64,000 bases of DNA from contig NZ_JAJGNO010000005.1 in assembly GCF_020782235.1 (NCBI RefSeq), positions 124,001-188,000 of the forward strand, in the 5' to 3' direction. This document shows, one piece after another, positions 18,429 to 27,405 of this stretch. The notes beneath the pieces are model-generated. The model ran no database searches and was not told the DNA's origin. It was given only the letters and a program-made list of their open reading frames with translations. Origin of the DNA: Sphingobium naphthae. GTDB lineage: Bacteria; Pseudomonadota; Alphaproteobacteria; Sphingomonadales; Sphingomonadaceae. Position 1 is the first letter of the stretch, and the number at the start of each line of letters is the position of its first letter. A program made the position numbers and the translations under genes.

Positions 18429-18597
18429 TGCGCGCTGCCCAGCGCGGTGACGGTCAGGGAGATCCTGATCAGCATCTTGAAGCGGGATAAAGCAGGGGCA
18501 TGCCTGATCATGGCTGAAGGTTTTTACCTTATATTTGTTGAGATTTAAGAGTTTTCGGGTTCGTAGAGGCTGGCCTTGTTCGGGTCTGAGGGCGGCG

Positions 18598-20817
18598 TCA
18601 TCCAGACCGTAGCATCATCAGGCGCCAGCCTTCCTCCTTGAGCGCCACCTGCGCGATCGCATGGATGGATTTGATGGTGTCGCTCGAACGGGCGGGCCGC
18701 ACCTCGAGCGACAGGCGGAACATGTGAATGTCTGAGGTTGGTCCATGATCGACCGTATCCGGATCGGAAAGCTCGACGCGCACCTGGACGCCGAGGAGAT
18801 CGCTGATTTCCTTCTGCGTCGCGAGCCAGTTGAGGCAAGCGGGGATGACTTCACGCTCGACATCGAGCTGGTTCTTCCTCAGCGCCTCGATGACCGAGGC
18901 GTAGCGACGCTTGTGGATCGATGCGAGCGCGGCGATCCGGCTATAGTGGATGATCGTCTGGCCGTTGAGTACATGGCGCATGAATTGCCGACCACGCAGC
19001 GCCTTCGTCGTGATGAGCACCGTATCATTGCGCCATCTTCTGCCGATGCGGCCGCGATAGCTCCCGCCAGCGGGCTCGTCGAAATCGAACCGGCACGTAA
19101 CGAGCAGACGTTCATCACCGCGCCTTGCTTCCATGTCATATGCCTTGAGAGATGAGGAAGCGACGTCCCAGCCGGCCTTTTGCAGCTGCGCGGCGCAAAG
19201 CTGTTCGAAATTCTGTGGCGTCGCTGGCAGTGTCGAGATGCCCTGCACGGCGACCACCACCTCGTCATAGCCCCCGTCATTACGAACGATATGCTGATGT
19301 TGCAGATCCGCCTCCGGAAGCTCGCGCACCGCGCAGGCCGCCAGTTGATCGGGGTTGGGCGCCAGCATGGATGTCACGCAGATCAACGCGGCCTCTGCGG
19401 ACGCAAGATCGAACGCGGGGTTGATGAGCCGGGTCATCGCATGGTCGAGCAGCGTCGGTATCATGCGATCGCCCTTTGCTGAACCGATCACAGCGACGTC
19501 CGCCTGCCAACGCAGCGAATTGGACGCGCCCATGCAGTCTTCCGACCATGGGGCGCCCTGATGCAGCATGAACCGGAAATGTCGGGCCGCAACCGTCGAG
19601 GATCGTGCAGGTCCGAACGGGTGGCCCTGGCTCATCCGGGCGCTGCGATCACTAAGGAACCAGATCGTGTCGAAGGCGCTCATGATCCGCGGCGGAATTT
19701 CACTCGACGCTTGCCCGGACCCGAAAAATGGTTCGGGCAGATGCGGAATGACCGCGATGACGCGCGCGCCCTTGGCCCCATATTCTTCGGCAAGGCCGCA
19801 GGCAGCGTCGCACAGCGGCGCGCGGTCCTCGCTCAGCTGAAAGGTGATGATCAGTTCTTCGGGCTCGCCAATGTCGAATCGCGGCACAGTCTGCGAGAGC
19901 CTTGTGCGATCGAGCAGTTCATCGCCGCGCAGGATCGTCACCGGCTCGAACAGGGGATATTGATGCCTGGCTCTGGAAACGGAAGCGAAGGAGGGCTGCG
20001 GATCGGTGGGCAAAACCGCCGTCTGCAACAGCGTGTTGGCCATCTGGCCGAGCGCGATGATAACCCGCTCCTGCGCTCGCTGGCTCAAGAAAGGCGATCC
20101 CGTCGGCGCGGCGCGTGCGGGCATCTCCCGCAGTGCGAGCGACCCGGGATCGATGCCGAAGGCGCGGCGAACCGATGCCGTCCGCTGCTCCAGATCGCAA
20201 AGGGCATCGCGATCATTGTGGAATAACAGGAACAGGCGCGGCGCCAGGAGAAGATTGAGTCGGCCTTTTAGCGTCTGTGTCGCCACCGCCTCGTTCCAAT
20301 ATGCGGGCTCTTCCTCCAGACCCCACGAAGTGGCTGTCTGAGCGACGGCCGCACGGACGGCGGCTGGCAGGATCACCATGTCGCGCCAGGCACGGGCGCT
20401 GCGCGGTGACACCTGGTCGAGCCGGTCATAGGCTTTGGCCCAGGCACTGCTCAGCTTGTCCTCTGCCTCGCAGAAGCGCGCCAGCTGCAACTGAAGGAAT
20501 GGATCATCGATCCTGTCGATGGTCGGAAGAAGCCTCGCAGCCAGCGCCTCACGCGCCTCGAAGGCAGGAACGCCGTTGCTGTCGGCAAAACCCCAGATGG
20601 CGGGTGACCCTATCTGGACAGAACAAGGTTCATGCGCGCTCGCTTCACACAGGTCCTTCGGGAATATCTGGCGAAAGCCTGCGACCGCGCCATCCTCGCC
20701 GATGATCTGGGTGGCAAGGCCATTGGCGTGCTCGGCCCGGAAGACAGGGAGAACGAAGCCCGCACCGTCTGCCGAAGGTCTCAGATAGCCGACAAGATGC
20801 GCCGTGTTGCCGATCAC
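18598..20817 (-). CDS. FtsZ/tubulin-like domain fused to a restriction-endonuclease-like domain
   Basis: About 739 aa from GTG 20817, whose GTGA overlaps the stop of the gene upstream. Residues 320-395 resemble the second half of the FtsZ GTPase domain (EELIITFQ, then VIAVIPHLPEPFFG, then FDTIWFLSDRS). Residues 440-527 resemble its C-terminal domain (AVIGSAKGDR, INPAFDLASAEAALICVT, YDEVVVAVQGI). The glycine-rich GTP loop is not visible. Residues 535-630 resemble an Mrr-type nuclease (FEQLCAAQLQKAGWDV, YDMEARRGDERLLVTCR), but the usual QxK reads TCR. Residues 1-300 are unrecognised. A nucleotide-sensing conflict protein is inferred. Confidence 0.5.
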   Translation of the reverse strand: MIGNTAHLVGYLRPSADGAGFVLPVFRAEHANGLATQIIGEDGAVAGFRQIFPKDLCEASAHEPCSVQIGSPAIWGFADSNGVPAFEAREALAARLLPTIDRIDDPFLQLQLARFCEAEDKLSSAWAKAYDRLDQVSPRSARAWRDMVILPAAVRAAVAQTATSWGLEEEPAYWNEAVATQTLKGRLNLLLAPRLFLLFHNDRDALCDLEQRTASVRRAFGIDPGSLALREMPARAAPTGSPFLSQRAQERVIIALGQMANTLLQTAVLPTDPQPSFASVSRARHQYPLFEPVTILRGDELLDRTRLSQTVPRFDIGEPEELIITFQLSEDRAPLCDAACGLAEEYGAKGARVIAVIPHLPEPFFGSGQASSEIPPRIMSAFDTIWFLSDRSARMSQGHPFGPARSSTVAARHFRFMLHQGAPWSEDCMGASNSLRWQADVAVIGSAKGDRMIPTLLDHAMTRLINPAFDLASAEAALICVTSMLAPNPDQLAACAVRELPEADLQHQHIVRNDGGYDEVVVAVQGISTLPATPQNFEQLCAAQLQKAGWDVASSSLKAYDMEARRGDERLLVTCRFDFDEPAGGSYRGRIGRRWRNDTVLITTKALRGRQFMRHVLNGQTIIHYSRIAALASIHKRRYASVIEALRKNQLDVEREVIPACLNWLATQKEISDLLGVQVRVELSDPDTVDHGPTSDIHMFRLSLEVRPARSSDTIKSIHAIAQVALKEEGWRLMMLRSG

Positions 20818-21629
20818 CAATATCGCACCTTGCCACGCTGGCCGCTCAGCAGATCCCGCACGATGCTGTAGATAAGTGCGACATTCTCGCCAGGCGTCCC
20901 GCGCGAGACATGATCATAGGGAAGGGCAAGAGCGTCCATTGCTTCTATCCTCGCCAGGATCGGACCCTTGGCAAAATCATAGGGGAGGATCACCGCAAGC
21001 GTGTTTTCCGGCAGTGCGACCGCTTCGGCCGCCTGGATCTCGATCGTGGACGCCCTGTCGTCAAATCCCGATTTTCCCTTGAAGCGGATCAGCTCCTGAT
21101 AGGATTTGGCCTCGAAGGCCATCGCCTCGGGCACATAGTTGGACGTGTCCCGGTTGTTGAAATAGGCCTCCCCGCTCGACCAGAAAAGGTTGATGAGCCG
21201 GCCTGGCATGTCGGCCATGCAGTCCAGTTCAAAATCCTCCTTCACCATCTTGTGATGGGTAAAATCGGCCAGCAGATGATTGTGGAAGGCGCCGCTGTCG
21301 AACGGAAAGATGCGGCGGGGAGGTACCGCATCTGGCTTCATCACCAGGCATATGGGCGCATAGGCGTCGAGACCATTGCTCTGCGCCTGGGCCGCAGCGC
21401 GATAGGCCGGCCGTCCGTAGAAGAAATAGAGCAGCGGCTCATCGTCGAATACCGTGCAGGGTGCCGGCTCCAGTTCCATTCCCTCCATGATGGAGCGGAA
21501 GACATAGCCATCGGTCATATGGGTCAGCGGGAGTGATGTTTCGCTTGGCGGGGTCTCTCGGACGAGCTCGGCAAATTCGCGTCTCGGCGCTCTGGGCTTT
21601 CGAGCAGGCGCTTGCGTTGTCATCTTCAT
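20814..21629 (-). CDS. Unknown protein with a possible ADP-ribosyltransferase-like pattern
   Basis: 271 aa. The order LTHMTDGYVFRSIMEGMELEP, then PLLYFFYGRPAYR, then PICLVMKP and IFPFDSGAF, with a later VPEAMAFEA, recalls DarT-like ADP-ribosyltransferases (His, Tyr/Phe and Glu positions). The resemblance is by eye and weak. ATG 21629 has a purine-rich site (GGGGGGA) about 7 nt upstream. It is the first gene of a coupled pair with the FtsZ-like/nuclease-like gene, so the two products probably work together. Substrate, target and activity are unknown. Confidence 0.45.
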   Translation of the reverse strand: MKMTTQAPARKPRAPRREFAELVRETPPSETSLPLTHMTDGYVFRSIMEGMELEPAPCTVFDDEPLLYFFYGRPAYRAAAQAQSNGLDAYAPICLVMKPDAVPPRRIFPFDSGAFHNHLLADFTHHKMVKEDFELDCMADMPGRLINLFWSSGEAYFNNRDTSNYVPEAMAFEAKSYQELIRFKGKSGFDDRASTIEIQAAEAVALPENTLAVILPYDFAKGPILARIEAMDALALPYDHVSRGTPGENVALIYSIVRDLLSGQRGKVRYW

Positions 21630-21992
21630 AATCTTTCCCCCCTGAACCCTATCCTTAGCCAGCCTGCAGGCGACGTGCGACTGCTTTTGCTAAGAAGCCG
21701 GGCAGGATGATCCTTTCCATGCCGACATCGTGGCTCGGCGATCCAGACTTCCAGCCAGCTGCGAGGGGATTTATTACGCGCCTTCTTAACACGGTGACGA
21801 AAAAAACTCTCCGCGAGGTTGTCAGGCAGTTTTGCAACCGGACGGTGGGTGTCGATCATCAGAAATGGCCTGTGGCAAAATTTCGTTAGCGCGCCAATAC
21901 ATGCCTGACAAGCATGTGGTTTTCGTCATCTGATCGCTCATCATTGCAAGCGGCTACAGCCTTAGTGCAATATCTTTCGAAAGGAGAACCTG
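21630..21992. other. Divergent gap upstream of two genes
   Basis: About 360 bp between the leftward coupled pair and the rightward LprI-like gene. It is visibly less GC-rich at its right end. A weak leftward frame of 77 codons (21626-21859) runs into the next gene but has no recognisable features. Promoters for both directions must lie here; none stands out clearly. Confidence 0.45.
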
Positions 21993-22424
21993 ATGCTTTT
22001 CCTTCTTGCGCTAGCAATGGTTGCCGCTGGTAGCCCTACTCAATCAGATGCCTGCTCTGGCAATACGACCCCAGAAGTGAACGCCTGCCTTGGATCAGAG
22101 TATAGCCAAGCAGATATGGGCCTAAACAAATATTATAAGGCCGCACTCCAGCAGTTGCGAACGCAATCTAGCGATAGTGCAGTCATGGATCTTATCAATG
22201 CCCAGAAAGCTTGAATAACATACAGGGATTCTGAGTGTCGCGCTATTCGCGACAAGCACCGGGGAGGCACGATTGCCATTAGTATGGAAGCATCCTGCCT
22301 CATACGGATAACTCGCCTCCGAACCTATCTAATTTGGCGTAATTGGCTGACTTATCCTGACAGTACGCCTCCGTTGCTGCCCCGCCCTGATACGAACAGC
22401 GCATTGTCGGATGGTCGCGGGTAG
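21993..22424 (+). pseudogene. LprI-like (DUF1311) secreted protein interrupted by an in-frame TGA
   Basis: Reading through one TGA (22212-22214) gives a 143-codon protein with a signal peptide (MLFLLALAMVAAG) and the DUF1311/LprI pattern: CSGNTTPEVNACLGSEY, LNKYYKAALQQL, then INAQKA-stop-ITYRDSEC. The stop falls exactly where the family has a conserved Trp (AQ-x-AW), so TGG to TGA is the simplest explanation. The start has AAGGAG upstream. LprI-like proteins are lysozyme inhibitors or envelope proteins. The truncated 73-aa product would lack half the domain. Confidence 0.7.
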
Positions 22425-22490
22425 CCGCGATCCTCAAACTCATATTCGTATTTTTGGCCGACAAACCGGAGATAGCCGCCATACCGGCGC

Positions 22491-22784
22491 CTATGAGTAG
22501 CCCGCTTCCTTCTGGTGGCGGATGGCCAGGATCGCGACCGTCTCGCCATCTAGGCGATAGAGGGCGACATAGCCGGTGTTGCCGAAGTCGATCAGCTTTT
22601 CCCTATAGTCAGGGTCCATGTCCTCCACGGGACGACCGATGCGCGGTGATAAAGCCAGAATCCTAACCCCAGCCCGGATCGTTGCAACCGCACGGGTCGC
22701 GGCTTCGGTATCCTTGAGCAAAAGCCAGCGATAGAGTCGCTGAACATCGGACAGTGCATTCGGCGTCCAGATCAGACGTGGCAC
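22491..22784 (-). CDS. parE: ParE/RelE-family toxin
   Basis: 97 aa, GTG start. The RelE/ParE fold pattern is present: MPRLIWTPNALSDVQRLYRWL, ATIRAGVRILALSPRIGRPVED, then YREKLIDFGNTGYVALYRLDG and VAILAIRHQKE. It overlaps the antitoxin gene upstream by 13 bp, the usual antitoxin-first order. ParE members poison gyrase and RelE members cut mRNA; the IRHQKE ending and RHH-type partner favour ParE. Confidence 0.85.
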   Translation of the reverse strand: MPRLIWTPNALSDVQRLYRWLLLKDTEAATRAVATIRAGVRILALSPRIGRPVEDMDPDYREKLIDFGNTGYVALYRLDGETVAILAIRHQKEAGYS

Positions 22785-23050
22785 TTAGGCGGCTCCATAT
22801 CCTCGCCCGCTTCGAGCTTCGCCAGCCAAGCGTCGGCCTCTTCAAGCGTTAGATGTAAGCCCGTCTGCTGATATTCATCCCATGCCCGTATGGCGTCCTG
22901 CCGAAACGCCTCACGCTTTTCCTCGCGTTCGACATATTGTGCGATGGCTTCGCGCATGATCCAATGTGAACTGCGCCGCCGAACTTCGGCGAGGTGCTGG
23001 ACCCGCCCCTTAAGGGCATCATCGAGCTTGATTGATGTTGCCGCTGCCAT
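22772..23050 (-). CDS. parD: ParD-like ribbon-helix-helix antitoxin
   Basis: 92 aa from ATG 23050, with GGAG 7 nt upstream. The N-terminal RHH domain reads TSIKLDDALKGRVQHLAEVRRRSSHWIMREAIAQYVEREE. The acidic C-terminus should wrap the toxin. It is the first gene of the pair and presumably autoregulates from the promoter just upstream. Confidence 0.85.
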   Translation of the reverse strand: MAAATSIKLDDALKGRVQHLAEVRRRSSHWIMREAIAQYVEREEKREAFRQDAIRAWDEYQQTGLHLTLEEADAWLAKLEAGEDMEPPKCHV

Positions 23051-23204
23051 AACGCGACTCCGTAGCAAAAGGTATTACCTCGCGCTAAGATAGACTCTAC
23101 GGGCTGTGCCGTCCACCCCCAGCGCCTACGGATATGCCGGAATAGGTGTGCTTTTCGGTGGATTGGAAGCTATCAGTCATATGTGCATCGGAGAACGTCG
23201 CAGT

Positions 23205-23777
23205 ATGATTGATATGCCACCAGCATCGCCGCCTTCACAAGAACAGGTCATTGAGAAACGATTGATTGAGTGCGGCCTTAATGCGAAGGGCGTGTCCGTC
23301 AAATATGAGGGCTATCTTCAAAGCATAGAAATTGTCATTCGACCAAATTCTGGTGCGACCGCAGATCATTTCAGATGCATCAAAGATGCTGCCGGATACG
23401 AGATCGTGACATTTGAAGATCGAAATATGTATGTTGCTTATAATGAATATGCTTCCGAACTAGCTCGTCCGCAGGTTCTGGATGGTTTCAAGGCCTCTCT
23501 CGAAGAAAAGGGTCTGTTGGAAGGTTTTCCAGAACGTCGAAAATTCGACAATTTCAACGAATATGCGAAAGCTCTCGAAACACATGGGGGCTTGAAGCCC
23601 GGCACTGCGTTGCGAGTTTCCGGTGATGGCATTGTCTTCGATCCGCCTCTCGATGATAAGAATTCGGCGGATTTTATGAAATGCTATTCTGACCTGCTAG
23701 CAATAGTTGGCTACGCTTCTGCCCTTGAGCGTTTTAACTTCGGATTTATTGGTAACGCGGCTGCTTCGAAAAAGTGA
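23205..23777 (+). CDS. Hypothetical protein
   Basis: About 190 aa, not recognised. It reads as a soluble mixed alpha/beta protein without signal peptide or membrane segments. The start is uncertain: ATG 23205 is used, with GGAG 11 nt upstream. In-frame codons continue left to 23106. Base composition is noticeably less GC-rich than neighbours, as in the LprI-like gene, suggesting recent acquisition. It stands alone, divergent from the parDE pair. Confidence 0.5.
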   Translation: MIDMPPASPPSQEQVIEKRLIECGLNAKGVSVKYEGYLQSIEIVIRPNSGATADHFRCIKDAAGYEIVTFEDRNMYVAYNEYASELARPQVLDGFKASLEEKGLLEGFPERRKFDNFNEYAKALETHGGLKPGTALRVSGDGIVFDPPLDDKNSADFMKCYSDLLAIVGYASALERFNFGFIGNAAASKK

Positions 23778-24230
23778 AAGCCCCGTCCGCCTATCTCCAA
23801 ATTGTCCCATAAACAGGGGGTTCTTGCTAGGGCTCGGCTTTGGAACGAAGGAGCAGTCCGTTATATCATGGGGATTGGTCGCTTGCAGGCCATCCGAATT
23901 CTTCTCCGCGCCCTGAAGACAGCTATGCGGCTTGCAGGAATTTGATGGTGCCATGTCTCGTGTGCCTGGCCGGAACGCCTTTCTGCAGATTTTCCCCGCG
24001 CTTTCTCTGCGCTTTGCCTGGCTTGGTTTTGCACACGACAATTTCGCCCCGAGCGTGCGATAGCGGCGCTTCTCAAATGGATCGGGACCCAGAGATTGAT
24101 GTCCGGCTCGGCGACCGCAAGTTTGGCTTGCGATCGCCGCCTGCCACTCTTGTGGCAACTTCCTCCTCTCATGGCTCGATCCGTTGCCGAGACGGGATCG
24201 GACGGTCGCGACGCTGACCGGCGAAGTCCA
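23778..24230. other. Gap without a supportable gene
   Basis: About 450 bp between the hypothetical gene and the end of the TRAP permease gene. Short open frames on both strands have no family pattern or good start. No tRNA fold or obvious terminator was found. Confidence 0.5.
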
Positions 24231-26102
24231 TTACACCAGGGCGAGCGTTATCCAGGGAACGAAGGTTATCACCATGATACCCAGGAACAGCGCCAGCATG
24301 TAACCGATTATCGGGCGGATCCCCTTGTCCGGCGACACGCCCCCGATGGCGCAGGCGGAATAATAGCCAACGCCGAACGGCGGGGAGAACAGACCGATAC
24401 CCATGGCAAGCACGACAACGATCGCATAATGGACGTCATTGACGCCAAACTGCTTGGCAACCGGAAAGAGCAGGGGGCCAAACAGGACGATCGCGGGGAT
24501 ACCCTCGAGAATACTGCCCAGCAATGTGAATGCCACAAGTGATACCGCAAGAAAGGCCCACATGCCGCCCGGCAGACCGCTCATGGCTTGCGTGAGCTCC
24601 ATCGAAAAGCCTGACCGTGTGAGGGCGTAAGCCATCGATGTCGCAGTTCCGATGATGAAGAGGATGGCTCCTGCAAGGGACGCTGTATCAACCAGCAGTT
24701 TCAGCAGCCGGCTCCATTCGAAACGGCGATAGAAGACAAGCCCGATGAAAATCGAATAGATGATGCCGATGGTCGAGACTTCGGTTGCAGTGGTGAGGCC
24801 CTCGAGCACCGCATAACGGATGATGAAAGGCAGGATCAGCGCGGGCGCAGCGGCAAATCCCAGTTGGGCGATGACCCGCTTGCTCACTTTCGCGCCGGGC
24901 TGCAATTCGACTTTCCTGTGGCGCCACCACACGACAGCGCACAAGATGGCGCCCAGAAACAGGCTGGGCAGCAGTCCGCCCTTGAAGAGCGCGCCCACCG
25001 ACACGCCGCTGACCGATGCTATCGTGATCAATACCAGGCTGGGAGGCACGGTTTCGGTCTGGGCGCCTGTAACGGACAGCAGCGCCGCAAGGTCTCCCGG
25101 CTTTGATCCTCGCCTTTGCATGTCGGGGAAAAGAGCCGGCGCGATAGCGGCCATGTCGGCGGTTTTCGAACCCGAAACGCCGGAGACCAGATACATTGCC
25201 GAGATGAGGACATAAGACATGCCGCCGCGCACATTGCCCAGAAAGCTTGCGAGAAAGCCGACAATGGCGGCTGCCATACCGGTCATCTCGATCAGGAGGC
25301 CAAGGAATATGAAGAGAGGGATGGCGAGCAGCAATATCTGCGTCATGCCCTCGTCCATGGTTCCGACCAGGGCCGCTACCGGTATGTCCGTGGTGAAGCC
25401 GATATAGCCTGCGGTCGCCAATCCGAACGCGAATGCGATCGGTACGCCCGAAAGGATCGCAGCGAGCAGGACGACGACGAAGAAGAGCAGGAGATTATAG
25501 TTGCCCAATTCATGCAGGACGGGGCTGAGATGATATCCGATGATGCCGGCGAATATCGCGCAGAACAGCCCGGCAATCGATGGGACCAGCGCGAAATTGC
25601 GCGCCAGCCGAAACATCGAAATGACGAGCATGCACGCAATGCCAACGGGCATCGCGGCGATCCGCCAGGCCATGGGCAGGCCAAGCACAGGCGTCTGCAG
25701 AAACATCTCATCTGTCACATATTCAACGGCAGGATGCAGCATGATGAGAAGGAAGATGGCAACGGCGGTCGAGGCGAAGGATTCCAGGAAGGCCTGAACC
25801 GGCGCGGGCATTGCACCGACGAACATTCCCATCCGCATGTGCTGGCTGCGCCTTAGCGCCACGACTGCCCCGAGCATGGCAAGCCATAGGAAGATGATGG
25901 ATGCGACCTCATCTGCCCATATGAGCGGATGCCCAACGGCCCTTCCGACGATCCCGGAAAAAAGAACCAGTACCTCTGCCACGACGAGCGTGGCGGTCAC
26001 GACTTCGAGTGCCAACCCTATCGGGGCTTCCATTCTGGACCAGGCGGCAGAGTCACGCATCGGACTTCCTTCCTCCAAAGCCAGAGCGATGCTTGTCGTC
26101 AT
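24231..26102 (-). CDS. TRAP transporter permease, fused small (DctQ) and large (DctM) subunits
   Basis: 623 aa integral membrane protein. Residues about 25-190 form a four-helix DctQ-like part (IFLWLAMLGAVVALRRSQHMRM is typical). From about 200 onward there are some twelve hydrophobic segments of DctM (GVPIAFAFGLATAGYIGF; PPSLVLITIASVSGVSVGALFKGGLLP; LFSPPFGVGYY). Together with the DctP binding protein it would import an organic acid using a sodium or proton gradient. Two starts are plausible: ATG 26102 (AAGGAG 8 nt upstream) or ATG 26060 (AGGAAG). Last gene of the leftward amidase-dctP-dctQM operon. Confidence 0.88.
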   Translation of the reverse strand: MTTSIALALEEGSPMRDSAAWSRMEAPIGLALEVVTATLVVAEVLVLFSGIVGRAVGHPLIWADEVASIIFLWLAMLGAVVALRRSQHMRMGMFVGAMPAPVQAFLESFASTAVAIFLLIMLHPAVEYVTDEMFLQTPVLGLPMAWRIAAMPVGIACMLVISMFRLARNFALVPSIAGLFCAIFAGIIGYHLSPVLHELGNYNLLLFFVVVLLAAILSGVPIAFAFGLATAGYIGFTTDIPVAALVGTMDEGMTQILLLAIPLFIFLGLLIEMTGMAAAIVGFLASFLGNVRGGMSYVLISAMYLVSGVSGSKTADMAAIAPALFPDMQRRGSKPGDLAALLSVTGAQTETVPPSLVLITIASVSGVSVGALFKGGLLPSLFLGAILCAVVWWRHRKVELQPGAKVSKRVIAQLGFAAAPALILPFIIRYAVLEGLTTATEVSTIGIIYSIFIGLVFYRRFEWSRLLKLLVDTASLAGAILFIIGTATSMAYALTRSGFSMELTQAMSGLPGGMWAFLAVSLVAFTLLGSILEGIPAIVLFGPLLFPVAKQFGVNDVHYAIVVVLAMGIGLFSPPFGVGYYSACAIGGVSPDKGIRPIIGYMLALFLGIMVITFVPWITLALV

Positions 26103-26227
26103 TATCCCTGCTCCTTTGCTGCACCGCCTCTACTGGCACGTGCCGACCGACTGCCGATTTTGAAATTGTTGAGCACGAATGTAAGAATTCAGCGCTCATC
26201 ATGCCGGCTTTCGTCGAATATAAAATT

Positions 26228-27250
26228 TCAGCTTCCCAGGGATTGAGCGTATTTCTCCAGCTCGTCCCAGGAGCGCTGACCAAATCTGGACCGCCACATT
26301 TCATAATAATTGCTCTCTACGAGCTTTTTCCGAAATTCCGCACGGTCCGGGTGAATGATGTCCATATTCTTTTCGGCAAACCGTCTCTCGATGTCCTTTT
26401 CAAGGCCGGTGAATGCCGCATGTTCACTCGTAAGCGCTCGGTCCAGATTGCTTTTGATGATGGACCGAATGTCGCCGGACAGGCCATTCCAATAGTCAGA
26501 CCTTGTGATCAGCCAGAGGCCTTCCCAATTATGGCGCGTCGATGAGAGATTTTTCTGGACCTCGGGCACATGCAGCGAGTCCATGAAGATCAGCGACCCC
26601 TCCATGCCATCGGCAACACGTGTCTGTAGCGAAGTGTAGAGCTCACCCACCGAAAGTGTGGTGGGCGCTGCTCCGAGCGCTGAGAACAGCGATATGTAAA
26701 GAGGGCTGGGCGGCACGCGCAACTTGACGCCATGCAGGTCGTCAGGCGTCCGTATGAGCCGGTCGGACGTCGTTATGTCTCGAAAGCCATTGTCCACGAC
26801 ACCGATGACCGTGAGCCCGATTCGCCCCAGCTCGGCGTTGATATGGTCGCCAAGATCGCCGTCAAGCGCTCCCCAGAGTTGCTCATAGCCATCAAATGCA
26901 TAGGCCATGCAGGGCAGGCCGGCGGACGGCACGATCGTGCTCAGGAATGACGCCGATGTCATGGCAAACTCGATTGCCCCGGTCTGCAGCTGAACGAAGA
27001 TATTCGCTTCGTTCCCGAGCATGCTGTTTGGAAAATAATCCAGCACGACATCGCCATTTGTTTCGCGGCTGATAGCCTGGACCGCTGCTGCCATCGTGGT
27101 GGAGCCGGGATGGGCGTTCGGCAATGGACCTGCCAGAGCCACCTTGCGCTCCCTGTTCGACCTTTGGACAGTAGGAAGCGCAAGGCCGGCCGTTGCCGCC
27201 ATGGCCCCTATTGCCGTCAGGAAGGCTCGACGCCTGATGCCATTTTCCAT
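26228..27250 (-). CDS. TRAP transporter solute-binding protein (DctP family)
   Basis: About 340 aa from ATG 27250 (GAGGA 5 nt upstream). The N-terminus carries a twin-arginine export signal (RRRAFLTAIGAMAATAGLALP). The DctP pattern follows: GPLPNAHPGSTTMAAA, PNSMLGNEANIFVQLQTGAIEFAMTS, TPDDLHGVKLRVPPSPLY, and the Arg that binds carboxylates in KLRVP. It captures the substrate in the periplasm for the DctQM permease. The ligand cannot be read from the sequence. Confidence 0.88.
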   Translation of the reverse strand: MENGIRRRAFLTAIGAMAATAGLALPTVQRSNRERKVALAGPLPNAHPGSTTMAAAVQAISRETNGDVVLDYFPNSMLGNEANIFVQLQTGAIEFAMTSASFLSTIVPSAGLPCMAYAFDGYEQLWGALDGDLGDHINAELGRIGLTVIGVVDNGFRDITTSDRLIRTPDDLHGVKLRVPPSPLYISLFSALGAAPTTLSVGELYTSLQTRVADGMEGSLIFMDSLHVPEVQKNLSSTRHNWEGLWLITRSDYWNGLSGDIRSIIKSNLDRALTSEHAAFTGLEKDIERRFAEKNMDIIHPDRAEFRKKLVESNYYEMWRSRFGQRSWDELEKYAQSLGS

Positions 27251-27405
27251 CACATTCCTCGATCCGTAACATCTGGGTTTCGCGAGCCGGATGGGCTTGT
27301 TGCCCAATTTGCTCGCGCCCGGATTTTTTTAAGAAGCCAGCCGTGGATCGACTGTCTCAGTTTCTATCCATTCTTGTCCTGTATAGGGCGGGCAACTGCC
27401 CGCGC

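Noticed and set aside
21626..21859. 77-codon leftward frame upstream of the coupled pair
   Set aside because: No ribosome-binding site or family pattern, and it runs into the next gene's start.
25116..25856. 246-codon antisense frame in the TRAP permease gene
   Set aside because: Charged, repetitive translation typical of the complement of membrane helices; not a gene.
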